This document shows positions 17,476-24,621 of a stretch of DNA of 24,737 bases, in pieces. The translations under genes were made by a program, and so were the position numbers. This stretch comes from Verrucomicrobiota bacterium (GTDB lineage: Bacteria; Verrucomicrobiota; Verrucomicrobiia; Limisphaerales; JAHEOI01): NCBI GenBank assembly GCA_018610125.1, contig JAHEOI010000253.1:1-24737 (forward strand), written 5' to 3'. Under the pieces are notes generated by a model. That model was not told the origin of the DNA. It made no database searches and saw only the letters and a list, made by a program, of their open reading frames with translations. Numbering within the stretch: the stretch's first letter is position 1; every line of letters starts with the position of its first letter.

Positions 17476-17523
17476 ATGGCCGAGGACTTGATCCGAATCA
17501 ATTTCAGCCCGGCCGCCGGCGTT

Positions 17524-17549
17524 TATCTTAATGCCAGACATTAAAGATA
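17524..17549. promoter_or_regulatory. Imperfect inverted repeat upstream of the small membrane protein
   Basis: TATCTTAATG and CATTAAAGATA are inverted copies with a one-base length difference and a 5-nt spacer (CCAGA). The element lies 25 bp upstream of the ATG of the 39-residue protein, in an AT-rich patch where its promoter is expected. Confidence 0.35.
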
Positions 17550-17574
17550 CAAACAACGATAAAGGAGAGAGATT

Positions 17575-17694
17575 ATGGTCTGGTCATATTTGATCGTTTT
17601 CGGCGTCGTCATGCTTGTTATCACCGCCTTCAAGGTGTTCAGCGTCCTACTTGAAGGTGAGGATGAGTCGAAGCCGCCGGCCCATCCTCATTGA
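17575..17694 (+). CDS. 39-residue single-pass membrane protein
   Basis: This short gene has an excellent ribosome binding site, AAAGGAG at 17561-17567, seven bases before the ATG. The product begins MVWSYLIVFGVVMLVITAFK, a clear transmembrane helix (about residues 3-26 including VFSVLL), followed by the acidic, proline-rich tail EGEDESKPPAHPH. It should sit in the inner membrane with a short polar C terminus. The family is unknown. Its last 7 bp overlap the end of the convergent SGNH hydrolase gene. The strong translation signal, the clean membrane segment and the inverted repeat upstream argue that it is real, despite its size. Confidence 0.7.
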   Translation: MVWSYLIVFGVVMLVITAFKVFSVLLEGEDESKPPAHPH

Positions 17695-18923
17695 TTCGAA
17701 GCAGGAGACCCATTAACCGCAAAGCCAAGAATCCGGGCGGCATGGCCGTCACTTTCGGTTTCGTCGGCGATCCGCAAAGTTAAGCGGTGCCGTCCGGGGG
17801 GAAGCTCGGTCGCCAACATGACGGTTCGCGGGTAGTGCAATTGCCTGCTGAATCGATGATATAGGTTGACGCGCGAGAAGCTGGAATCGTCGATGCGGCC
17901 TTCCAACATGCCCGCATCCGGGCCGGCAGTGACGTAAACGCCCACGGCCGTCCCGGAAAACTCGAGCTCAAGCTTTGCTCCGGGATGAGTCGCATGCAGC
18001 ATCGTACGCCCCCGAAAACGAGGACGGGTGCTTCCTTTCAGCGACGTCCAATCGGGATCTCCCAGCTCCCAATGTCCATCGGCATCGGCTTTCCCCGGCG
18101 CGACCATCCTACCTTGACTGTAACAGAAGGGATCGATCTTATCGGGCAGCGAATGGGTCAGCGGCTTAACCTCCGAAGTGAGCGGTCTTTGCCACGCCTC
18201 AGTCAATAACCTGGCTACCAAGTCGGCACACAGTGCATTCCCTCGCCGTCCGGGATGGGTCCCGCCATAGTCCTCCCACCTCAGCTCACCTTGATTAATT
18301 TTTTCCGCCACGACCGCCGCCAGGTTAATGGACGAGACGCCGTACCGCTCAGCCACGGTTTCATGGCACCGAATTGGAATGGGTCGCTTGCCATTCCGAA
18401 GGCTCTCCAGCATCGGGGGATTCACGAAATGAATCAGCACAATGTCCATCAACGGATTGGCACGTCGGCAGTGCCGAATGATCCCCTCCATCGCACGAAG
18501 GCATTCCTCCCTGTCAAGCTGCTCGTCTTGATCATCGTTCACCGCGAACTCCAAGAAGAGCAAGTCGACTTCCCTCTGCTTGTCCAATATGTCCGATTTC
18601 AACCGAAATGCCCCGGTGGTGGAGCCTGTCGAGGCGATACCCGCATTCGTAAATCGGAAGTCGGTATCCGCAAAACGATTGGTCAACCACTCCATCACGC
18701 GCGGCCGAAATCCATCCATCTCCGTGATCGACCCGCCCATAAAAGCCACGTGCCCTTGGCCCTCTTGTTTAAAGCGAATCCGTGAATTGGTCAGCTCATT
18801 TCGGACGTGGAGGTGACCTGCGAGCGGGGTCTCCGTTGCCGACTCGGCCCTTGCGCAAACGACTTGCGGCCCATAGGCAGCCGTCACCAAGGAGATGACT
18901 AACAATAAAATCGGGCTCTTCAT
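17688..18923 (-). CDS. Secreted SGNH/GDSL-family hydrolase
   Basis: From the ATG at 18923 the product has 411 residues, with a signal peptide (MKSPILLLVISLVTAAYG, cleavage near VCARA). The SGNH blocks are present: Ser65 in FMGGSIT, Gly95 in NAGIASTGS, Asn129 in EFAVNDDQ, and His223 in DYGGTHPGRRGN. The spacing from Asp218 to His223 is larger than the classical DxxH. Residues ~265-411 form a beta-rich appended domain (MLHATHPGAKLELEFSGTAV), likely carbohydrate-binding. The family includes carbohydrate and lipid esterases; deacetylation of a polysaccharide is the likeliest role here. The open frame continues to a GTG at 18971, but that would bury the signal peptide. There is no clear ribosome binding site. 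It starts 77 bp after ftsZ on the same strand and may be read through from the division cluster. Confidence 0.87.
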   Translation of the reverse strand: MKSPILLLVISLVTAAYGPQVVCARAESATETPLAGHLHVRNELTNSRIRFKQEGQGHVAFMGGSITEMDGFRPRVMEWLTNRFADTDFRFTNAGIASTGSTTGAFRLKSDILDKQREVDLLFLEFAVNDDQDEQLDREECLRAMEGIIRHCRRANPLMDIVLIHFVNPPMLESLRNGKRPIPIRCHETVAERYGVSSINLAAVVAEKINQGELRWEDYGGTHPGRRGNALCADLVARLLTEAWQRPLTSEVKPLTHSLPDKIDPFCYSQGRMVAPGKADADGHWELGDPDWTSLKGSTRPRFRGRTMLHATHPGAKLELEFSGTAVGVYVTAGPDAGMLEGRIDDSSFSRVNLYHRFSRQLHYPRTVMLATELPPGRHRLTLRIADETESDGHAARILGFAVNGSPASNQ

Positions 18924-19000
18924 CGATCGGCATGAGTCTATCATATGGTACACGGGCCGTCTAACCCACACGGATATTGTCGTTTCCAGCCGGCACGTTG

Positions 19001-20317
19001 CTAATCGAGCCGCAATTCACGGCGAATGTAGGTCGGCACATCGAGGTCTTCGCCCCGATGGATGGTGGGCTCACTCTTTTCAAAGCGCCCGTTCGACAAG
19101 ATTTCAAACGGGGTGTAGCCCGGTCTCAATTTCGTCGCTACCTGCCATTTCCATGGGACATCGCGGGCTTCTCGGAGGATCTTTTCGCGACGCTCCTCTG
19201 TCAGCACCGGTGGCGGAGGGACAAACCGATAAGTCGAGCGCTCAACCGTTTGATTCTCGTAGTGTGCCTTCAAATCCTGAGACATCTCACCCGCCCGTTC
19301 GTTGCTTTCATCGCCGCCGGAAACGCCTTTAGGCTCACCGGTATCCGAAATGAAATTGCGGCGGGAGAGAAGCACGTTCAGACCGACCGCCCCCTCAAAA
19401 TGCTCTTCGAGGCTTGTCCCAATCACCACTTGTGCTTCGCCGAACTGATGGTTGATCTTCTCGATCAGCGCATTCACCTCGGCCATCGTGAGGTCACTTC
19501 CCCCCTCGATATGGACGAGGAGCGTCTCGGGCGATCCAAGTCGCGTCCGTTTCACCAGCGAATGCTCGACCAGTTGCGATACCGCGTCTTCGAGCCGCCG
19601 CTCACCGGTTCCCTCCAAGTGAACGAACGCACTCTCCATCTGACGTCCCTGGAGAACGGCGCATAAATCCGAGAAGCTGATCTTCATAAACCCCGGACAC
19701 AACAGGATGCGCCCGAGTCGCTGAACGGCTTCCACCAAGCGATCGCTGGCGGCATTAAAAAACTCGATCAAGCTGGAGTGCTTATCCAGATAGGCAAGGA
19801 TAGTTTGATTGGGGAAACAGATAACGCCATCCGCATTGGTTTTAAGCTGAGAGAACCCCCTTCGAGCTTGTTTCTGCCTTAATGGCCCTTCGCAATCGAA
19901 TGGAAGCGTGACAATTCCGAGCGCGATTGCTCCCACTTCCTTGGCCAACCGAACCAGAATCGGAGCCGCCCCCGTTCCGACGCCGCCGCCCAGTGCGGCA
20001 ACAACGACAATCAGATTGGCCCCCCGACAAATTTCACGGATACGCTCCGCATCCTCTTCACTAATGCCCTCGGCGAGCTCGGGATCACCGCTTACCCCCA
20101 TCCCGGGAGGCATTTCCTTTCCAAGGTGACACTCCTCCGCACCCTGCAGCCGCTCCAGTGCCGCCGGATCGGTGTGCATCGCGATAAACCTCGCGCCGGG
20201 CCAATCCGACTGGGTCAAGTGATCCACCACCGCACAGCCCGTGCTACCTATACCGATCACCTTTGTCACCACTCCATGCTCGTACCCCGTTCCGCTCGAA
20301 GTATTTGATGCGATCAT
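19001..20317 (-). CDS. ftsZ: Cell division protein FtsZ (divergent)
   Basis: The 438-residue tubulin-like GTPase forms the Z ring. The T4 signature is GGGVGTGAAP at 110-119 (Val for the usual Thr), T3 is GVSGDPELA, and T6 keeps FPN (168-170). T1 reads VIGIGSTGCAVV instead of the usual GGGGGNAV. The T7 catalytic loop reads PGFMKISFSD (208-217), so in the usual GxxNxDxxD pattern Asn is Lys212 and the first Asp is Ser214, with only Asp217 kept. After a linker (about 315-424) the C-terminal peptide LDVPTYIRRE (425-434) is intact, matching the FtsA-binding tail. The start ATG has GGAG five bases upstream. It follows ftsA but is separated from it by 225 bp containing a hexamer array. Identity as FtsZ is supported by synteny and the tail. 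Confidence 0.95.
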   Translation of the reverse strand: MIASNTSSGTGYEHGVVTKVIGIGSTGCAVVDHLTQSDWPGARFIAMHTDPAALERLQGAEECHLGKEMPPGMGVSGDPELAEGISEEDAERIREICRGANLIVVVAALGGGVGTGAAPILVRLAKEVGAIALGIVTLPFDCEGPLRQKQARRGFSQLKTNADGVICFPNQTILAYLDKHSSLIEFFNAASDRLVEAVQRLGRILLCPGFMKISFSDLCAVLQGRQMESAFVHLEGTGERRLEDAVSQLVEHSLVKRTRLGSPETLLVHIEGGSDLTMAEVNALIEKINHQFGEAQVVIGTSLEEHFEGAVGLNVLLSRRNFISDTGEPKGVSGGDESNERAGEMSQDLKAHYENQTVERSTYRFVPPPPVLTEERREKILREARDVPWKWQVATKLRPGYTPFEILSNGRFEKSEPTIHRGEDLDVPTYIRRELRLD

Positions 20318-20322
20318 ATCCG

Positions 20323-20326
20323 CTCC
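20323..20326 (-). promoter_or_regulatory. Ribosome binding site of ftsZ
   Basis: GGAG on the minus strand with a 5-nt spacer (CGGAT) to the ATG at 20317. It supports this start and shows that ftsZ can be translated independently of ftsA. Confidence 0.7.
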
Positions 20327-20438
20327 ATTCCTATTATTAAATTTTCCAAAATCATTTCAGACCAATCCCAGCCACACGCGACGGCTTCTTCCTTCTGTCC
20401 TCTCTCCGCCACTCCTCCCCCCTTACCTTCCACTCTTT

Positions 20439-20522
20439 CACTCTCACTCCCACTCCCACTCTCACTCTCACTCCCACTCTCACTCTCACTCCCACTCTCA
20501 CTCCCACTCTCACTCTCACTCC
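20439..20522 (-). repeat. Hexanucleotide array between ftsA and ftsZ (14 units)
   Basis: Fourteen consecutive hexamers on the plus strand: eight CACTCT and six CACTCC in irregular order, followed by a partial CACC. On the coding strand it reads GAGTGA/GAGTGG. It starts about 20 nt after the ftsA stop and, in the ftsA frame, gives GAG TGA or GAG TGG codon pairs. It shares the CACTCT unit with the array at 3165-3218, 17 kb away. Confidence 0.95.
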
Positions 20523-20542
20523 CACCTTTCACCAAGCCGCTT

Positions 20543-21769
20543 TTAACCGGATCGCTTCAACAGTCCGTTGACAGCACTCCGCAAGCCTTTACTAAGCCTT
20601 CCACTCCGGTCGCGATTTCTCTCTTGAAAGGTTCCATATTTCACCAGTCCCAACGGCGCTCCGAATTCCGGCTGATCCAGCACCGGGTTCAAGCCTTCCA
20701 TTGAGCGATTGCCCCCCAGGGTCGCGGGCATTTGAAAGACACGTTCGGCCAATTTTTGGATCTGCGGAATCCGCGCACCGCCGCCGGATAAGAAGACACC
20801 CGCACGCAGATAAGCCAGTAAGCCCAATTGCGCGAGCTCTTCCTCGACCAATTGGAAAATCTCTTCAAGGCGCACCGACATAATCCGCCTAAGGTGCTCC
20901 AAGTTCACCTCTTCCGGGATTCCCGAATCGGTATCCAAGGTGATCGTCTTACCTAACACGGTCTCATCCACCATGGCACCGCCGTGCTCGACTTTTAACT
21001 CTTCGGCGCGCCCAAGCGGCACTTTCAGTCCATAGGCCAGATCGTTCGAGACATGGTCACCACCGACACCCAAAACCCCGGTGTGCTTGACGATCCCGCC
21101 CGAGTAAACGACGTACTCCGTCACTCCGCCGCCGAGGTCGATAACGAGTGCCCCCAGCTCCTTCTGCTCGTTCGAGAGCAACGACAGCGCCGACGCCAAT
21201 CCGTTAAAAACCAAACCGTCCACGCCAAGGTGCAGTCCTTTGACAGCCCGCACCGGGTTTTGGAGCCGATTAAAATTGCCGTGGAGGACGTGCATATTGA
21301 CCTCCACCCGTGAGCCGAACATCCCGACCGGGTCACGAATCGAATTCTGACCATCGACGACGAAGTGCTGGCGGATCGCATGCACGACATAGTTTTCGGC
21401 AGGCAGATTGATCGCTTTGGCATTTTTAATCACGTCGTTCACATCCTGCTGCCCGATCTCTCTATCTTCCGAGACGACCGGATGAACACCATGATTATTA
21501 AAGCCGCGCAGGTGCCCCCCGGAGACCCCCAGCAAAACACTTCTGACTTCGGCATCCGCCATCTGCTCGACTTCGGCAATCGCATGCCGCACATCCTCCT
21601 CAGCCAGTGTGGGATCGGTAATTTCGGCCTTTCGAACCCCCCGCGACTTGGCCTGGCCCACGCCTATAATCTTTAACTCGCCTGTGTTAAGATTATACTC
21701 TCCAGCCATGGCACAGACCTTTGAAGTGCCGATTTCGAGTCCGACTAAAATTTTGGTTGAATCAAACAT
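20543..21769 (-). CDS. ftsA: Cell division protein FtsA
   Basis: The 408-residue actin-fold ATPase anchors FtsZ filaments to the membrane and recruits later divisome proteins. ATP-site blocks are visible: GLEIGTSKVCAM (10-21), VIDLGGGVTEYVVY (209-222) and GVFLSGGGARIPQI (324-337). The C-terminal segment LSKGLRSAVNGLLKRSG (392-408) is an amphipathic helix, the membrane-targeting sequence that defines functional FtsA. The start ATG overlaps the end of ftsQ by 8 bp, so translation is coupled. Length is normal (about 400-420). The stop TAA is followed within about 20 nt by a hexamer array that separates it from ftsZ. Confidence 0.97.
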   Translation of the reverse strand: MFDSTKILVGLEIGTSKVCAMAGEYNLNTGELKIIGVGQAKSRGVRKAEITDPTLAEEDVRHAIAEVEQMADAEVRSVLLGVSGGHLRGFNNHGVHPVVSEDREIGQQDVNDVIKNAKAINLPAENYVVHAIRQHFVVDGQNSIRDPVGMFGSRVEVNMHVLHGNFNRLQNPVRAVKGLHLGVDGLVFNGLASALSLLSNEQKELGALVIDLGGGVTEYVVYSGGIVKHTGVLGVGGDHVSNDLAYGLKVPLGRAEELKVEHGGAMVDETVLGKTITLDTDSGIPEEVNLEHLRRIMSVRLEEIFQLVEEELAQLGLLAYLRAGVFLSGGGARIPQIQKLAERVFQMPATLGGNRSMEGLNPVLDQPEFGAPLGLVKYGTFQERNRDRSGRLSKGLRSAVNGLLKRSG

Positions 21770-22715
21770 TGTTCTTTTGTTTAGGGTGTTGGCTCTCTCC
21801 TTGCGTTTCCGATAGCGATTCGCTCTTCCATCTGGCCGGCACGTTGTTGGAAACCGATAGATTCAAATACCCGATCTCCCGGTTCAAACGCCGGGCTGCC
21901 TCATGGACCGTGTACCACCGAACCAGTTGCCGGTCGAAACGGTGCGTCGCAAATACAATCTTACTCCCGTTAAATGTCGTCATTTTCAGGATGTTCTCGC
22001 CGGCGACGCTGACATGTTTCACGGCAGCCCGGTCGTGCATCGGAGAATTCTTCAATCGGGTCAGTAGGCGGACCGCAGCCAAGACATCATCCGATTTGAC
22101 TCGTCGCCCCTGCCGTAGCTTCGAAATATCCAGTCCGGTTATTGCAGGGCGAGGCTTTGACGACGAACGCTGCGCATCATCGGCCATCCACCGATTTCGT
22201 GGAGGAAAGACATATCCCTCCTCATCGATATACAGGATGATCCCTTCGAACCCTGCCGCCCCTTTCTGATGGCGTACCGCATAGACCTGCGCTATCGGCT
22301 TGCGCTCTTTGACTTCAATCCGCAGCTTGTCCGGCAACGCTCGCTCAATCGCTGCCGTGCGGATCCATGGAATCAGTCTAAGATCGCGTCGAACGCGGCG
22401 TAATTCGACGCCAAGCAGGTTGTCCCCTTTCTCGACGCCCGACCAGCGCTTGAGATGCCGTTTCGCCAACAGGCCGTCGGTCTCCACTTCAACGGATTGG
22501 ATTTCAAAGACCTCGTTATGATAGACCAGCTCATTAAGCACCCGGCTTCCCGCCTCCCAAAAGACAGCCAGCGCCGCACCGGTCGCCACCAATATGACAA
22601 TCGCCCTCCCTACCAGGCGCCAACGATCCGAGCGCGTCTTCTTCGAGCGAACCTTGACATCGAAGACATCGCTTTCTTCCTTCTCCTTTTTTTTCTTTCC
22701 TTTCGGGTTTGCCAT
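21762..22715 (-). CDS. ftsQ: Cell division protein FtsQ/DivIB
   Basis: The 317-residue bitopic membrane protein links early and late divisome assembly. It has a very basic, lysine-rich cytoplasmic tail (KGKKKKEKEE), one transmembrane helix (about residues 34-53, GRAIVILVATGAALAVFW), a POTRA domain (about 70-145, ending in LRIEVKERKPIAQVYAV) and the FtsQ/DivIB beta domain with YIDEEGYVFPP and RLLTRLKN. Conservation is low at sequence level, as usual for FtsQ, so the call rests on domain order plus position between ddl and ftsA. The start lies 17 bp after the ddl stop, and its end overlaps ftsA by 8 bp. Confidence 0.92.
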   Translation of the reverse strand: MANPKGKKKKEKEESDVFDVKVRSKKTRSDRWRLVGRAIVILVATGAALAVFWEAGSRVLNELVYHNEVFEIQSVEVETDGLLAKRHLKRWSGVEKGDNLLGVELRRVRRDLRLIPWIRTAAIERALPDKLRIEVKERKPIAQVYAVRHQKGAAGFEGIILYIDEEGYVFPPRNRWMADDAQRSSSKPRPAITGLDISKLRQGRRVKSDDVLAAVRLLTRLKNSPMHDRAAVKHVSVAGENILKMTTFNGSKIVFATHRFDRQLVRWYTVHEAARRLNREIGYLNLSVSNNVPARWKSESLSETQGESQHPKQKNNV

Positions 22716-22732
22716 GAGTCAATGGTCCAAGG

Positions 22733-23671
22733 CTATCCGCGATCCTGCTCGGCTCCCTTAGCGCGCCGATTCCACGCCATTTCGACCATTTGTCGACACA
22801 GCGCCGGAAAGTCGATCCCGGCCGCGGCGGCGGCCTTCGGCAAAAGGCTTGTCTCGGTCATGCCGGGAAGGGTATTAACCTCCAGCACATAAGGTGATCC
22901 ATCCTCTGCAACAATCATATCGATTCGGGCGAAGTCACGCCCTCCCACAGCCTCAAACGCGCGACGGGCGATCGCTTGAGCTCGTTCCAATAATTCCTGA
23001 GAAAACCGTGCCGGACAAAAGTACTCGCTCGCGCCGGAAGTATATTTACTATAATAGTCGTAACGGCGGTTCTTGGGGACCACTTCCACCGTCGGCAATG
23101 TTTGGTCCTTGAGGACCCCGACTGTCACCTCGCTTCCGACAACCCGCTCCTCGAGCAAGGCTTCGTTGTCCAACTCCAAAACGCGCGCCAATGCCTCGCC
23201 CCATTCCTCTGCTTGCTCAACGAGCTCCAGGCCGACACTCGACCCTTGAGAGACCGGCTTCAGAATCACCGGCGGGACCCATCCGGTCGGCAATGGACAC
23301 CCCTTGCTTCGGAATACGTCAAAACAGGGGGTTGGAAGATCCGACTCGATCAATCGTCGCTTCGTCGCCACCTTGTTGAACGCGACCCGACTCGCCACGG
23401 AATCGCAGCCGGTGTAAGGGATCCCGAGCTCTTCGAGGCGTTGTTGGACCGTTCCATCCTCGCCATACGTTCCATGGAGGGCGAGGAATACGACGTCCGT
23501 CGAGGAAGGAAGCTCCCAATCCGGAGATACCGGATCCACGGTTGAAATGTTATAGTCGCTTTGCCGGAGCGCTTCAGCGACCGCTTGGCCGGAGCGCAAC
23601 GAAACCTCCCGCTCGGCCGAGGGGCCTCCCAGCATGACGACAATATGATCAGGTTGAGCTTGGTTACTCAT
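22733..23671 (-). CDS. ddl: D-alanine--D-alanine ligase
   Basis: The 312-residue ATP-grasp enzyme makes D-Ala-D-Ala for peptidoglycan. Motifs are LGGPSAEREVSLRSG (14-28), LHGTYGEDGTVQ (65-76), VILKPVSQGSSVGL (135-148), the omega-loop YDYYSKYTSG (204-213) and EVNTLPGMTETSLLPKAA (264-281). The KY of the omega loop is the type that makes D-Ala-D-Ala rather than the depsipeptide D-Ala-D-Lac. Length matches DdlB-type enzymes (about 305-315). The ATG overlaps the murB stop by 4 bp (ATGA), and ftsQ follows after 17 bp. Confidence 0.97.
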   Translation of the reverse strand: MSNQAQPDHIVVMLGGPSAEREVSLRSGQAVAEALRQSDYNISTVDPVSPDWELPSSTDVVFLALHGTYGEDGTVQQRLEELGIPYTGCDSVASRVAFNKVATKRRLIESDLPTPCFDVFRSKGCPLPTGWVPPVILKPVSQGSSVGLELVEQAEEWGEALARVLELDNEALLEERVVGSEVTVGVLKDQTLPTVEVVPKNRRYDYYSKYTSGASEYFCPARFSQELLERAQAIARRAFEAVGGRDFARIDMIVAEDGSPYVLEVNTLPGMTETSLLPKAAAAAGIDFPALCRQMVEMAWNRRAKGAEQDRG

Positions 23672-24621
23672 TCTCCGACGATTTCAACTTCCGTTTCAAG
23701 CGCAATGCCCCGTTCTTCCATCACGCGGCTTTGGGTCCACCGAATCAATTCAAGCACCTCGGCTGCTGTCGCGCCGCCGCGATTGATAATAAAATTACCG
23801 TGCACTTCGGAGATCATCGCCCCGCCGACCCGCGTTCCCTTGAGTCCGAGCTCGTCAATGAGCTTGCCGGCAGCGGCGCATGTCGCATTTTTAAACATGC
23901 ACCCCGCACTCGAGGCCGCCGGCTGGGAATTCTTCCTATTGTCGCCGGAAGCCTTCAATCGCTGCTCGATCGTTTCGTCATCGGCATGTCGCCCTCGAAG
24001 GACCGCTTCCAAAGCGACACATTCCTTCAAGAGCCTACACGACCGGTATTCGACCGGGGTGGCCTCGGCGAGCTGATCATGGATCTCCCCGAAACGGTCC
24101 ATGAACCGAAACCGATACAACACATCAAAAAATGACGACCCCATCGCGCCCGCATTCATGCGCATGGCTCCGCCGACGGTGCCCGGAATCCCCTCGGCAA
24201 ACTCAAAGCCGGTTAAACCCGCTTTACGAGACTTCATTGCCAATGACTTCAATCGAGCGCCCGCCCCGCAAGTGACCCACTCACCGTCAAAGTCAAGCCG
24301 TTGGAAATGGTCCTGCCCGAGATTCACAACGACACCTCGGATTCCGTGATCCTTAACGATCAGATTCGAGCCCCGGCCCAGAATGAGCAAAGGCAAAGCC
24401 CTTTTTTGGCAAAACCGGATGACGGCGCCGAGATCACTTTCGTCTGCCGGCTCGATATAAATATCGGCCGGGCCTCCTACCCTCAGGGTCGTCCTCTTGG
24501 CCATCGGCTCGTTCCGAGCGATCCGGGTCGCCTGCCCGAGGGAACCGACGAGCTCCCGATAAATCAAACCGAGATGATCCATTTCGACACGATGCTCGGG
24601 ATGTGGCTCAAATGTAATCAT
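23668..24621 (-). CDS. murB: UDP-N-acetylenolpyruvoylglucosamine reductase MurB (type II)
   Basis: The 317-residue FAD enzyme reduces UDP-GlcNAc-enolpyruvate to UDP-MurNAc. FAD-binding blocks are TTLRVGGPADIY (44-55), LGRGSNLIV (81-89) and EGIPGTVGGAMRMNAGAMG (143-161). The catalytic Arg193 is in EYRSCRLL, the proton donor position is Cys241 in SSAGCMFKNA (Ser in E. coli), and the closing Glu is in ETEVEIVGE. The lack of the long type I insertion makes it type II. Its ATG overlaps the stop of the upstream gene (ATGA) and its stop overlaps the ddl ATG, so the cluster is translationally coupled. Confidence 0.97.
   Translation of the reverse strand: MITFEPHPEHRVEMDHLGLIYRELVGSLGQATRIARNEPMAKRTTLRVGGPADIYIEPADESDLGAVIRFCQKRALPLLILGRGSNLIVKDHGIRGVVVNLGQDHFQRLDFDGEWVTCGAGARLKSLAMKSRKAGLTGFEFAEGIPGTVGGAMRMNAGAMGSSFFDVLYRFRFMDRFGEIHDQLAEATPVEYRSCRLLKECVALEAVLRGRHADDETIEQRLKASGDNRKNSQPAASSAGCMFKNATCAAAGKLIDELGLKGTRVGGAMISEVHGNFIINRGGATAAEVLELIRWTQSRVMEERGIALETEVEIVGE

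Larger units (their letters stand above)
20318..20542 (-). other. ftsA-ftsZ intergenic region
   Basis: Most of the 225 bp is the hexamer array at 20439-20522 and its purine-rich edge. The last ~100 bp before ftsZ are more AT-rich (TTTAATAATAG) and could hold a ftsZ promoter. A frame open from a TTG at 20535 runs through the array as a Ser/Glu/Gly repeat and ends in an ATGA overlap with ftsZ. It is probably not expressed, having no good ribosome binding site. Confidence 0.5.
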
